A stretch of DNA of 64,000 nucleotides. It comes from Diplocloster modestus (GTDB taxonomy: Bacteria > Bacillota > Clostridia > Lachnospirales > Lachnospiraceae). The stretch covers positions 183,782 through 247,781 of the forward strand of contig NZ_JAHQCX010000002.1 in NCBI RefSeq assembly GCF_019042245.1, in the 5' to 3' direction. A model generated the notes under the pieces. The model saw nothing but the letters and a program-made list of their open reading frames with translations. It was not told the DNA's origin and searched no databases. A program made the translations under genes and the position numbers. Of the stretch, positions 25,978 to 34,820 are shown in pieces. Numbering within the stretch: the stretch's first letter is position 1; every line of letters begins with the position of its first letter.

Positions 25978-26283
25978 AACCTCCTCCTTTCTGACTCTAT
26001 AAGTTCCTGCTAAACCCTTTCCCTAGTACCTTCTTTCTCTTACACTCATTTCTCAACGTTATCATCAACTTTCTTCTCAACCGGTTGATTTTTGTATTTG
26101 AATATAATATAATTATAAAGAAGTTTTTGCCGTATTAATATAATATTTTGGACTTTTCATATAACAATCGAGCCGTTTTTGACAAATCGGAATATTATCA
26201 GGCAAAACTCTTGTTCTAACTATACAAATGATACAAAATAAATTTACAAAAACAAATTACGCAGGAAAAGGATGAGGCCGAAC
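25978..26283. other. Divergent regulatory region of the sugar operon
   Basis: 306 AT-rich bases between the ATPase and the AraC gene, with TATAAT-like words on both strands and the palindrome at 26077-26088. No gene. Confidence 0.6.
26077..26088. promoter_or_regulatory. Palindromic operator candidate TCAACCGGTTGA
   Basis: A perfect 12-bp palindrome in the divergent region. A related CTCAACGTTATCA word lies about 25 bases away. The form suggests a LacI-type or dimeric regulator; which protein binds it is unknown. Confidence 0.5.
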
Positions 26284-27192
26284 ATGATAATCAACGAAAT
26301 ACGTCTGAGCAACAACCGTCAGGAAATGATCGAAGGAATGACGCCGGAGTTTCCCTACAGCGTCCATTACTGTAATATGAAAAATTATATCGGACACACC
26401 GTGCCCTGGCATTGGCATGAAGAAGTGGAATTTTTCTATATTTTAAAAGGGACTCTGGTTTATACCACCAACAATAACCGCTACGCGGTTTCGGAAGGTA
26501 CCGGAGGCTTTGTCAATTCTAATGTATTACACACGGAAACTTCAGTGGATTCCTCCAACGACGTGATCTTTACCGCCCACAAATTCAGCACGCTGTTACT
26601 GGGCGGTTTTCTCAACAGCGTCTTTGAGCAGAAATATCTGAAGCCGATTCTGAACTGCCACACCCTGGAGTTTTACCGCTTTGACCAAAATACAAAGGAG
26701 CACCGGCTTGTGCAGGCACTCCTGAAAAAGGCTTATGATGTGGCAAAGGGTGAGGATTTATTCTACGAATTCAAGCTGAGGGAATACTTTACGGAAATCT
26801 GGAAAACGCTCTATCTGGAAAATGAGGAACTGATCTTCAGCAAACAGCCCCGGGCCCTGGCTGACAATGAGCGGATCCGGGATATGCTGCAGTTTATCCA
26901 CACCCATTACACAGAAAAAATTATGCTGGAGGATATCGCTTCCGTCGCCTGCCTTAGCAAACGGGAATGTACCCGCTGCTTTAAAAAGAATCTGCAGATG
27001 TCGCCAATGGAATACGTCATTCAATACCGCATACTGCAGGCCGCGGCCATGCTCAGGGAGACCGATGAGTCTGTCGTAAACGTGGGGATGCTCAATGGCT
27101 TCTGCACCAGCAGCTATTTCGGAAAAACCTTCCGGGAATACTTCGGGCGTACGCCGCAGGAATACCGGAAACGGTATGCGGGACGCTCCTGA
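26284..27192 (+). CDS. AraC family transcriptional regulator
   Basis: A protein of 302 residues. The N-terminal half is a cupin-like sensor (HTVPWHWHEEVEFFYILKG). The C-terminal 100 residues carry two helix-turn-helix motifs (ITLE-type LEDIASVACLSKRECTRCFKK, then NVGMLNGFCTSSYFGKTFREYFGRTPQEYRKRY). ATG 26284 has GAGG six bases upstream; ATG 26272 is an in-frame alternative. It is divergent from the sugar ABC operon, which it most likely activates on binding the imported sugar. Confidence 0.9.
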   Translation: MIINEIRLSNNRQEMIEGMTPEFPYSVHYCNMKNYIGHTVPWHWHEEVEFFYILKGTLVYTTNNNRYAVSEGTGGFVNSNVLHTETSVDSSNDVIFTAHKFSTLLLGGFLNSVFEQKYLKPILNCHTLEFYRFDQNTKEHRLVQALLKKAYDVAKGEDLFYEFKLREYFTEIWKTLYLENEELIFSKQPRALADNERIRDMLQFIHTHYTEKIMLEDIASVACLSKRECTRCFKKNLQMSPMEYVIQYRILQAAAMLRETDESVVNVGMLNGFCTSSYFGKTFREYFGRTPQEYRKRYAGRS

Positions 27193-27404
27193 GAAAGACT
27201 TGCCGAAAAGCCGGCTCTTCTATAATTAAGTATAAAATTTCCACCAAAAGTACAAATCTTCATCGTATAAATCATTTACACCCTCCATGTCCCTTAATCT
27301 TTGCTATGATAATACCGCGGTTCCTTATTCTGATACGGAAGAGGGCTTACTTTTAGACTCTCCCATAACCTTATTGCCCGGACATGTATTGACCGCAAGC
27401 GCTG

Positions 27405-28715
27405 CTACAGCAAAAGTACCTTGAAAGCTCTCCCCAGGTAATCCTTAAACGTCGCTTTTGCTACATCCTGGACAAACTTGATGTCCACTTTTCCTATTTC
27501 CTGGCCATTCAGCAGGTAAACCGCCTGGCCGGCGATGCTGTCCTTTGCTACCGGAGCTTCGGTCTCTTGTTCCACACGGATCTCTTTGGTTACCCCGCTT
27601 AAGTCTGCGCCGTTCAGGTCCAGATAGTGGAAATCACCTGCGTAAGCGATTCCGACTTCGTTCTCCACACCTTTTTTTACCGCCACATTGGGAAGGGGAT
27701 CCTGATTCAAGTCTTCATATGTCCTGGCTTTTGCGAATCCGAAATCCAGCATTTTTGATGCGTCCTGGAACCGTACTTTGAAATCCGGAGCTGCCATAAC
27801 GACTGCGATCAGCTGGACCCCGTTACGCTTCGCAGTGGCTGAGACACAGTATTTTGCCAGACTCGTACTGCCTGTCTTCAGGCCGTTGCAGCCGTCGTAC
27901 TGGCGCACCAGTTTGTTGGTGTTCGACAGTGTGAATTGGGATGAGCCCTGTTTGGTTACATGGGTGATGTCCTCCATCCAGATTGAAGAATACTTATGTA
28001 TTTCCGGGTATTTTGTGATAAGTTCCCGGGACATGATCGCTACGTCTCTGGCCGATGTCAGATGTGTTTCTGACTCGGTCAGACCGCAGCAGTCCTCAAA
28101 ATGAGTCTGCTCCATACCCAATCCCTGTGCCCTGGCGTTCATCATGCCGATGAATTCCGGTTCGCTGCCTGCTATAAACTCAGCCATGGCTACGGAAGCG
28201 TCATTTCCAGACGCCACCACAATGCATTTGATCAGTGTTTCTACGGTCTGTTTTTCCCCTTCTTCCAGGAATACCTGTGATCCTCCCATGGATTTCGCAT
28301 AGGCACTGGTGGTGACCTCATCCTGAAGATGTATTTTCCCCTCCGCCAGGGCATCAAAGGTCAGGATCAGGGTCATAATCTTTGTGATACTGGCAGGCCT
28401 GAGCCTTTCGGTACTGTTCTTTTCGTAAATCACCTGTCCGGTGGAAGCTTCCATCAGAATTGCCGACGGAGCCGCCAGATCCAGTCCCTCTGTAGCCGGA
28501 GCCTGTTGCGTTTGCTGTTCATTCTGGTTTTCCTGTGTTTCCTGTCCCTCCTGTCCAGCAACTGTTTCCTGTCCCTCCTGCTCCTGGATCTCCTGCCCTT
28601 CCTGTACTTCCTGACCTTCCTGCTGTTCAGGTGTCTCTTCCGCATATACAGGTATCACCGGGAACAAAGATAAACACAGTCCGACGGTTAAAATGAAAGT
28701 CAGAATACGTTTCAT
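27405..28715 (-). CDS. Serine-type D-Ala-D-Ala carboxypeptidase (PBP5-like)
   Basis: A protein of 436 residues that trims peptidoglycan stem peptides outside the membrane. A signal peptide (MKRILTFILTVGLCLSLFPV, cleavage near VYA) is followed by a 50-residue Gln/Glu-rich low-complexity stretch built on QEGQE. The penicillin-binding motifs are in order: SITK (near 110), SGN and KTGS. A PBP5_C domain follows, and the C terminus (YLGRAFKVLLL) is short for a membrane anchor. AGGGGAG precedes the ATG. Monocistronic by spacing. Confidence 0.93.
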   Translation of the reverse strand: MKRILTFILTVGLCLSLFPVIPVYAEETPEQQEGQEVQEGQEIQEQEGQETVAGQEGQETQENQNEQQTQQAPATEGLDLAAPSAILMEASTGQVIYEKNSTERLRPASITKIMTLILTFDALAEGKIHLQDEVTTSAYAKSMGGSQVFLEEGEKQTVETLIKCIVVASGNDASVAMAEFIAGSEPEFIGMMNARAQGLGMEQTHFEDCCGLTESETHLTSARDVAIMSRELITKYPEIHKYSSIWMEDITHVTKQGSSQFTLSNTNKLVRQYDGCNGLKTGSTSLAKYCVSATAKRNGVQLIAVVMAAPDFKVRFQDASKMLDFGFAKARTYEDLNQDPLPNVAVKKGVENEVGIAYAGDFHYLDLNGADLSGVTKEIRVEQETEAPVAKDSIAGQAVYLLNGQEIGKVDIKFVQDVAKATFKDYLGRAFKVLLL

Positions 28716-28865
28716 GTAATTCTCCCCTGTTTTATTTTCTACTACTAATGTAATAGGGATAGGGAAAAATTATGTCATAAATTTTGACGCAACACGACAC
28801 CGCAGGGCAGCTATGCAATTCATTTAACTTTGCCTAACGAAGCACCTTATGAAACAGTAAGGCCA

Positions 28866-28893
28866 TAGCACAGCCTACTACTTCGCTGTGCTA
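28866..28893. terminator. Hairpin after the cytidylate-kinase-like gene
   Basis: TAGCACAGC pairs with GCTGTGCTA (9 bp, 10-base loop), about 30 bases after the gene's stop. No clear T-run follows, so it may be a mRNA-end hairpin rather than a terminator. Confidence 0.4.
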
Positions 28894-28922
28894 CAGCCTC
28901 ATTTAATTCAAAACACTTCATA

Positions 28923-29573
28923 TCAATAAGAACAGATCCCGCTCTCATCCCCGTACTTATCCCGGATCCGGATATAGGACTTAATCGCCTCCACGCAGCC
29001 CTCAAAGCCCAGCCGGCTGCTGTTCAGGCACAGATCATAATTATTTACATCTTCCCACTCGCTTCCGGTGTAATACTTGTAATATTCCGCCCGGTGCCTG
29101 TCGGTTTTCTGAATAAACCGCTCCATCTCTTTTTCCGTCATGCTGTTGCGCTCCATGGCCCTGGCCATACAATAATCATGGGGCGCATGTACGAACACAC
29201 GGGTCAGTCCCGGTTCATCCCTCAGCACAAAGTCCGCCGCACGCCCGATCACAACGAAATCTTCCGTCTGCGCCAGCTCTTTTAAAATCTTTGCCTGATA
29301 GTTAAACAGGTTATCATTGGATACAAACTCATCGCTCTCCGGCCCGATCAGCTCGCCTTTGTATACGGTGCTGGCCATTTTAAACAGCTGGGAATTGCGC
29401 AGCTTCTCGTCTGCCTGAGCGAACAGCTGCTCGCTGATACCACTGTCTTCGGAAGCCATTTTCATGATTTCCCTGTCATAGCAGGGAATTCCCAGGTCCT
29501 CTGCCAGCATATGGCCGATCGTCTTACCGCCGCTGCCGTACTGCCGTGCAATTGCAATAATCATATGACTCAT
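28923..29573 (-). CDS. Cytidylate-kinase-like family protein
   Basis: A P-loop protein of 216 residues of the cytidylate_kin2 family. IIAIARQYGSGGKTIG holds the phosphate loop (GSGGKT), followed by LGIPCYDREIM, typical of this group. VVIGRAADFVL and VFVHAPHDYCMARAM follow as in the family. The true substrate is not known; the name is by similarity only. It starts 11 bases after the livF stop, so it is the last gene of the branched-chain amino acid transport operon, an unexpected partner. Confidence 0.85.
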   Translation of the reverse strand: MSHMIIAIARQYGSGGKTIGHMLAEDLGIPCYDREIMKMASEDSGISEQLFAQADEKLRNSQLFKMASTVYKGELIGPESDEFVSNDNLFNYQAKILKELAQTEDFVVIGRAADFVLRDEPGLTRVFVHAPHDYCMARAMERNSMTEKEMERFIQKTDRHRAEYYKYYTGSEWEDVNNYDLCLNSSRLGFEGCVEAIKSYIRIRDKYGDESGICSY

Positions 29574-29584
29574 ATAATTCCCCC

Positions 29585-30295
29585 CTACTCTCCCAGATAC
29601 GCTTTTTTCACCGATTCATTGTTCATCAGGTCGGAAGCTTTTCCTTCCAGCGCAATATTGCCGGTTTCCAGAACATAAGCCCGGTCAGCGATATCCAACG
29701 CCTTTTTCGCGTTCTGTTCCACAAGAAGTACCGTTGTTCCCTCGGCGCTGACCTGCTTGATAATATCAAAGATTTCATTTACATAGATGGGAGACAGTCC
29801 CATAGAAGGCTCATCCATCAGCAGGATCCTGGGCTTGGACATAAGTGCCCGTCCCATAGCCAGCATCTGCTGCTCCCCTCCGGACAGGGTGCCCGCCAGC
29901 TGGCTTTTTCTCTCCTCCAGCCGCGGAAAACGCTTATATACCATTTCCAGGGAAGCATTGATCTCCTCTTTATCCTTTCTCGTATAGGCCCCCAGCTTTA
30001 AGTTCTCCAGAACCGTCAGGGAAGCGAACACACGCCGTCCCTCCGGCACATGGGCCATGCCCAGAGATACGATTTTATGCCCCTGCAGTTTCGTGATGTC
30101 TTTCCCCTCAAACTCAATCTTACCGGTCTTCGGCGGGATCAAGCCGGTTACCGTGTGCAGGATTGTCGTCTTGCCAGCTCCATTGGCCCCGATCAGTGCG
30201 ATAACCTCGCCCTGGTTTACCTCGAACGAAATCCCTTTGATCGCCTGGATGACACCATAATATACCTTCAGATCTGTAACTTTTAACATCGCCAT
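29585..30295 (-). CDS. livF: Branched-chain amino acid ABC transporter ATPase LivF
   Basis: A protein of 236 residues with Walker A GANGAGKTT, signature LSGGEQQ and Walker B RILLMDEPS. The LivF-specific GMAHVPEGRRVFASLTVLEN is present. It pairs with LivG to power the LivHM permease. ATG 30295 has GGAGG eight bases upstream; a GTG at 30304 is less likely. The gene follows livG by 12 bases. Confidence 0.95.
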   Translation of the reverse strand: MAMLKVTDLKVYYGVIQAIKGISFEVNQGEVIALIGANGAGKTTILHTVTGLIPPKTGKIEFEGKDITKLQGHKIVSLGMAHVPEGRRVFASLTVLENLKLGAYTRKDKEEINASLEMVYKRFPRLEERKSQLAGTLSGGEQQMLAMGRALMSKPRILLMDEPSMGLSPIYVNEIFDIIKQVSAEGTTVLLVEQNAKKALDIADRAYVLETGNIALEGKASDLMNNESVKKAYLGE

Positions 30296-30307
30296 GTCAT
30301 CCACCTC

Positions 30308-31066
30308 CTACTCGCCCAGATATGCCGTCACAACGGCCGGATCGTGCAATACCACATCCGGTGTCCCGCTGGCCAGTTCCGTGCCAAAATTCAATACCGT
30401 CAAATATTCACAGATTCCCGCAACCAGCTTCATGTCATGTTCAATGAGCAGTATTGTTACATCAAATTTATCTCGAACCAATTTGATTGTCTCCATCAGC
30501 TCCGCTGTTTCATTTGGATTCATACCGGCAGCCGGTTCATCCAGTAAAAGCAGCTTGGGGTTCGTAGCGAGAGCCCGGGCGATCTCCAGCTTCCTCTGCT
30601 GACCGTAGGGAAGGTTCGAGGCCATGACCTGCGCCTGTCCGTCCAGACCGAATACAGCCAGGATATCCAAAGCCCTTTGGTCCATCTCTTTTTCCTTCTT
30701 AAAGTATCCCGGGAGCCGGAACATAGATGTCCACAGGGAATATTTTGTCTCATTGTGCAGCGCGACCTTCACATTATCCAGTACCGACATTTTCTTAAAC
30801 AGCCGGATATTCTGAAATGTCCTGGCCACACCGGTCTGGCAGATCTGCGCCGGGTTTTTCCCCACCAGGTTTTCTCCGTCCAGCTTAATCGTTCCATTGT
30901 TCGGCCGATACACGCCGGTCAGCATATTGAACACGGTAGTTTTTCCCGCACCATTCGGGCCGATCAGCCCGTATAGCATCCCTTTTTCTATACGGATCGT
31001 AAAATCATCCACCGCCCGAAGGCCGCCAAAAGAGATCCCCAAACCATTGACTTCCAATAAAGCCAT
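30308..31066 (-). CDS. livG: Branched-chain amino acid ABC transporter ATPase LivG
   Basis: A protein of 252 residues: Walker A GPNGAGKTT, LPYGQQRKLEIARAL (LivG-type signature) and LLLLDEPAAGMNP. The C-terminal BCA_ABC_TP_C tail (ASGTPDVVLHDPAVVTAYLGE) is intact. ATG 31066 has AAGGAGG nine bases before it, placed within the end of livM, so translation of the two is coupled. Confidence 0.95.
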   Translation of the reverse strand: MALLEVNGLGISFGGLRAVDDFTIRIEKGMLYGLIGPNGAGKTTVFNMLTGVYRPNNGTIKLDGENLVGKNPAQICQTGVARTFQNIRLFKKMSVLDNVKVALHNETKYSLWTSMFRLPGYFKKEKEMDQRALDILAVFGLDGQAQVMASNLPYGQQRKLEIARALATNPKLLLLDEPAAGMNPNETAELMETIKLVRDKFDVTILLIEHDMKLVAGICEYLTVLNFGTELASGTPDVVLHDPAVVTAYLGE

Positions 31067-31067
31067 T

Positions 31068-32030
31068 TTAATCAACCTCCTTTTGGTGACGCTTGAACAG
31101 ATTCATCTCCAGCAGACGTTCTTTGACTTCCGAGTTATTAAAGAGCATCATAACAATCAATACGATGGAATACAGCAGCATCCGGTAATCGTCCGCTCCC
31201 CGCAGCATTTCCGGGAGCACGGTCAGAATTACCGCAGCGATAATCGACCCCTTGATGCTTCCCATACCGCCCAGAACCACGATAACCAGAATCTCAATGG
31301 ATTTGTTGTAATCGAATGTCGTAGGCTTGATAATTCCCACGTTATGGGCATAGACCACGCCGGCAATCCCTGCGAAAAACGCGCCGATGACAAACGCCAG
31401 CACTTTAAAGCGGCTCACCGGTATGCCGATGGACTCAGATGCGATATAATTATCCCGCAGGGAACAGATCGCCCGTCCATGCCGGGATTTTACCAGATTC
31501 GTTATGATTACTATCGTCAAAATGACCAGGATAAACACCAGTGTATAATGCTGGTAGTTGGAGTACATGGGTATCTTGGACAGACCTTTGGAGCCGTTGG
31601 TGAACGGCAGCGCATTCAGGATGGATTTTACTATCTCACCAAAAGCCAGTGTTACGATAGCCAGATAATCCCCGTGCAGTCTTAAGACCGGTACGCCGAT
31701 CAGGAAGCCGAACACGGCCGCCATCACTCCGCCTGCGATTAACGCCAGGAAAAATTCCGCATAGGACGGCAGTTCCATGGACGTGGAAATCAGAGCTCCT
31801 GTATAGGCTCCAATGGACATAAAACAGGCGTGTCCCAGGGATAACTCTCCCAGAAAACCGGTAACCAGATTCAGGGATACCGCCAGCATAATGTTAACTC
31901 CGATAGGAACGATCAGCGCCGTGTACTGACGGTTTAAAATTCCGCTCTTCATCAGTATCGTAAGCAGAATATAGGAAGCAATGATAAATACAATCTCCAG
32001 AATAAACCCTTTGCTTAGTTTCTTTTTCAC
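31068..32030 (-). CDS. livM: Branched-chain amino acid ABC transporter permease LivM
   Basis: A membrane protein of 320 residues with eight or more hydrophobic segments and the LivM motif (SLNLVTGFLGELSLGHACFMSIGAY; GRAICSLRDNYIASESIGI). Two GTG starts are possible. The one at 32030 (MKKKLSKGF) has AGGTGGG a few bases upstream, overlapping the livH stop; the one at 32039 directly abuts that stop. I favour 32030. No ATG start is available. Confidence 0.93.
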   Translation of the reverse strand: MKKKLSKGFILEIVFIIASYILLTILMKSGILNRQYTALIVPIGVNIMLAVSLNLVTGFLGELSLGHACFMSIGAYTGALISTSMELPSYAEFFLALIAGGVMAAVFGFLIGVPVLRLHGDYLAIVTLAFGEIVKSILNALPFTNGSKGLSKIPMYSNYQHYTLVFILVILTIVIITNLVKSRHGRAICSLRDNYIASESIGIPVSRFKVLAFVIGAFFAGIAGVVYAHNVGIIKPTTFDYNKSIEILVIVVLGGMGSIKGSIIAAVILTVLPEMLRGADDYRMLLYSIVLIVMMLFNNSEVKERLLEMNLFKRHQKEVD

Positions 32031-32039
32031 GGTTCCCAC

Positions 32040-32921
32040 CTACACTTTCTCTGTACTGTTTTTGCCCATGAGGCCGGACGGCTTCACCAGCAGCACCACA
32101 ACCAGCACGCCAAAAACGATTGCATCCGCGAGTTCCGTAGAAATATAAGCTTTGGAAATACTTTCAATAATGCCCAGCAGGATACCGCCGATCATCGCTC
32201 CGGGCACACTGCCGATCCCGCCCAGAACGGCTGCCACGAACGCTTTGATACCGGGCAGGGCGCCAAGGGTGGGCCGTAAGGACTGATACTGGCATATGTA
32301 CAGGATACCTGCGACAGCCGCCAGAAAAGATCCGATCGCAAAGGTCATGGAGATCGTTCTGTTTACATTGATCCCCATCAGCGATGCTGCGCCTTTATCT
32401 TCTGAGACTGCTCTCATAGCGCTCCCCGCTTTTGTCTTATTGATAAATAAAGTCAGCGCGATCATACAGACCGTAGTGACTAAAAGAGTTACCAGCGTCA
32501 GACCGGAAACCGTAACGCTGCCAAGCTTGATGGCCGGCACATCGATAATGGACTTAAACGGGATCGGAGTCGCTCCAAAAATCAACAGCGATGCGCTCTG
32601 CAGGAAATAGCTGACACCGATCGCCGTAATCAACACGGCCAGAGGCGGTGCCTTCCGCAGAGGTTTGTAAGCTACTTTCTCGATCCCCACACCCAGGACC
32701 GCACAGGTAACGCAGGTCAGCAACACAGCCGGAATCGCCGGCAGCTGCATGTTAATGATGGCCACATACAGAGCATAAGCTCCTACCATAATAATGTCGC
32801 CGTGAGCAAAATTGATCATTTTCGCAATTCCGTAAACCATCGTATAGCCCAGAGCGATCAATGCATAGATACTGCCCGTCCTCAAGCCGTTGAGCAACTG
32901 TTCTATGATATTTGTCAGCAT
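32040..32921 (-). CDS. livH: Branched-chain amino acid ABC transporter permease LivH
   Basis: A membrane protein of 293 residues with the LivH motif (GLRTGSIYALIALGYTMVYGIAKMINFAHGDIIMVGAY). It forms the channel with LivM. ATG 32921 has AGAGG seven bases before it; an ATG 15 bases upstream is possible. First gene of the livHMGF-kinase run, separated from livK by a terminator. Confidence 0.95.
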   Translation of the reverse strand: MLTNIIEQLLNGLRTGSIYALIALGYTMVYGIAKMINFAHGDIIMVGAYALYVAIINMQLPAIPAVLLTCVTCAVLGVGIEKVAYKPLRKAPPLAVLITAIGVSYFLQSASLLIFGATPIPFKSIIDVPAIKLGSVTVSGLTLVTLLVTTVCMIALTLFINKTKAGSAMRAVSEDKGAASLMGINVNRTISMTFAIGSFLAAVAGILYICQYQSLRPTLGALPGIKAFVAAVLGGIGSVPGAMIGGILLGIIESISKAYISTELADAIVFGVLVVVLLVKPSGLMGKNSTEKV

Positions 32922-33014
32922 CCTCTCACCTCTCATATTTCGATTGATACATATCTTTCAAGCTCTCTTGCAATATATGTATCAACCGAATCCTTTGTTC
33001 TTATCAACAACTGG

Positions 33015-33042
33015 AAAAAGGGCGTCATATAGATGACGCCCC
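33015..33042 (-). terminator. Terminator between livK and livHMGF
   Basis: On the minus strand GGGCGTCAT pairs with ATGACGCCC (9 bp, 4-base loop), followed by TTTTT. It lies 12 bases after the livK stop; leakage through it would give less permease than binding protein. Confidence 0.85.
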
Positions 33043-33053
33043 GTCCGCTTTCA

Positions 33054-34271
33054 TTAATCTGCTGTATAAGCGTACTGTCCTTCTTTGATTTCGATGAATT
33101 TTGCACCCTTGTTCGGTTCACCGCTCTTATCAAAGGTCATAGCTCCGGTCAGGCCGTCTACGGTCAGGCCGTCCATTGCAGCGATCAGGTCTGCGCTCTC
33201 AATGGAACCAGCTTTTTCCATAGCTGCTTTCATTACATATACGGTATCATAACCATCCGCTGCGAACTGATCAGGCGTTGCGCTGTAAGCAGCCTCATAA
33301 GCAGTTGTAAAATCTTTCGCGCTGTCATCACTGGCCAGGAACGGGCTTAAGAAAATAGCTCCTTCTACAAAGGCGGGATCGGTAACAGCTGCCAGGACTC
33401 CGTCCCATCCGTCACTGCCGAAGAAGGGAAGGCTCATTCCCATATCGTTGGCCTGTGCGGTGATATAAGCTGCATCGTTGTAGTAAGCCGGTACGAAGAT
33501 GGCTTCCGCGTCTGTGGATTTGATCTTGGTCAACTGTGCGGAGAAGTCTACATCATCCTTCTGGAACGCTTCGCTGGCAACGATCTCGCCGCCTTTTTCC
33601 GCTACTACTTCTTCGAATTTATCCTTGATACCTGTGCTGTATTCATCAGAGGTATTGTAGATCACTGCGATTTTCTTCAATCCTTTTTTATCAACCATGT
33701 ACTCTGCCATAGCCTGGCCCTGCAGCGGGTCTGTAAAGCAGATACGGAACGCGTTGTCATTTTCAATACAAGCGATCGCGGAACCGGAAGGGGTGATCTG
33801 AAGGATTCCATCCTGTAAAGTCAAATCTGTGATCGCCAGGCCTGCGCCGCTGGTAACTGTACCAAGCAGTGCGTTGATTCCATCATCCATCAGGGACTGG
33901 TAAGCGGGAACTACTGTTTCCTCACTCGCCTCATCATCTTTAAAGTTTAATACTAACTGATATGTAGTATCTCCTACTTTAACACCGCCTGCATCGTTGA
34001 TCTCCTTGATCGCGATCTCAGCACCCTGCTTAACGGAATTACCGTAGGAAGCAGCGGAACCGGTCAGGGGCCCTAAACCTCCGATTACAAATGTATTCTC
34101 TCCGGCTGCGGGCGCTGCATTGGCATCCGCGTCAGAAGCATCGGCTGCTGCGTCATCTGCCGCAGGTTTGCTGTCTTCTGCCGGCTTACTGCCTTCTTCT
34201 TTAGAGCCGCAGGCCACTAAAGACAAAGCCATAACAGAAACTAACATCAGTGAAACCAGTTTCTTTTTCAT
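33054..34271 (-). CDS. livK: Branched-chain amino acid ABC transporter substrate-binding lipoprotein
   Basis: A protein of 405 residues. The signal peptide ends in lipobox LVAC (Cys 21), followed by an acidic Ala/Asp-rich linker to about residue 58, then the ligand-binding domain (FVIGGLGPLTGSAASYGNSVKQGAEIAIKEINDAGG). It captures Leu/Ile/Val or related ligands at the outer face. ATG 34271 has AAGGAGG nearby; the longer frame to 34322 is not used. It has its own consensus promoter. Confidence 0.94.
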   Translation of the reverse strand: MKKKLVSLMLVSVMALSLVACGSKEEGSKPAEDSKPAADDAAADASDADANAAPAAGENTFVIGGLGPLTGSAASYGNSVKQGAEIAIKEINDAGGVKVGDTTYQLVLNFKDDEASEETVVPAYQSLMDDGINALLGTVTSGAGLAITDLTLQDGILQITPSGSAIACIENDNAFRICFTDPLQGQAMAEYMVDKKGLKKIAVIYNTSDEYSTGIKDKFEEVVAEKGGEIVASEAFQKDDVDFSAQLTKIKSTDAEAIFVPAYYNDAAYITAQANDMGMSLPFFGSDGWDGVLAAVTDPAFVEGAIFLSPFLASDDSAKDFTTAYEAAYSATPDQFAADGYDTVYVMKAAMEKAGSIESADLIAAMDGLTVDGLTGAMTFDKSGEPNKGAKFIEIKEGQYAYTAD

Positions 34272-34367
34272 AAAGTTCTCCTCCTTAAAATGTGTAAAAG
34301 ATTGTACCTGGAAAAAGGCCAAAAACGATGAAGACTCCTATGGAAAGAAGCCTTCAGCTTGTTTGTA

Positions 34368-34396
34368 ATCATACTATTTTTGATATTATTTGTCAA
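34368..34396 (-). promoter_or_regulatory. Promoter of livK
   Basis: TTGACA (34396-34391) and TATGAT (34373-34368) with a 17-base spacer. Leader about 90 bases. Confidence 0.8.
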
Positions 34397-34531
34397 CCTA
34401 TTTCTGTATACAAACATCCATTTTCTTTAATAAGATAAAGTTTTAACCCATTACCGCATGGGATATATTTACACTGGTATTATTTGCCGGATAAATATAG
34501 GAATTTCTACTTCGAATTATGGGTACAAGTT

Positions 34532-34594
34532 CCTTTCATTATTGGGATTTCCCCTTTCATTATTGGGATTTCCCCTTTCATTATTGGTGTTTCC
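34532..34594 (+). repeat. Three tandem 21-bp repeats
   Basis: CCTTTCATTATTGGGATTTC plus C occurs exactly at 34532-34552 and 34553-34573; the third copy (34574-34594) differs at two bases. A partial fourth follows. It lies between the small-RNA terminator and the livK promoter. Confidence 0.95.
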
Positions 34595-34619
34595 CCTTTC
34601 TTCATTCCTCTTTTGCACA

Positions 34620-34658
34620 CAAAAAAGGGAGCATCTAATCTCTTCTTAGACACTCCCT
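34620..34658 (-). terminator. Terminator of the predicted small RNA
   Basis: On the minus strand AGGGAG-TG-TCTAA pairs with TTAGA-TG-CTCCCT around a 7-base loop, followed by TTTTTT. The two-base TG/TG internal mismatch can form G-U pairs. Confidence 0.8.
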
Positions 34659-34814
34659 CTTTAATTCACTTCGTCCATTGGACTATACCTTCCTTATTAG
34701 AAATCTGACGCTAAACCTTACGTTCTCGGTGGTCTGTACCTCCTTTGCTTAGACTTTGAATGAAAAGCTTAAGTTTTTGGTGGTCCGTACCTCTCTTTCT
34801 TGATTTCTTTTGAT
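34620..34814 (-). ncRNA. Predicted ~195-nt small RNA with three ~50-nt-spaced repeats
   Basis: A consensus promoter upstream and an intrinsic terminator downstream bracket about 195 bases with no credible reading frame. The minus strand carries AGAGGTACGGACCACC (34794-34779), GGAGGTACAGACCACC (34743-34728) and the weaker GGAAGGTATAGTCCAA (34693-34678), spaced 51 and 50 bases. Flanking words (AAC-TAAG after each of the first two; AGTCTAA/TTCTAA before the next) also recur. It is not a T-box, glycine, c-di-GMP or THF riboswitch as far as I can judge. It ends before the livK promoter, so it is a separate transcript or an attenuated leader. Confidence 0.6.
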
Positions 34815-34820
34815 GTTTTT

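Noticed and set aside
34532-34594. Possible CRISPR array
   Set aside because: The 21-bp units are contiguous with no spacers, and no cas gene is in the window.
34660-34800. Tandem glycine riboswitch
   Set aside because: The repeated GGTAC-GACCACC modules lack the conserved glycine-riboswitch core and precede no glycine gene.
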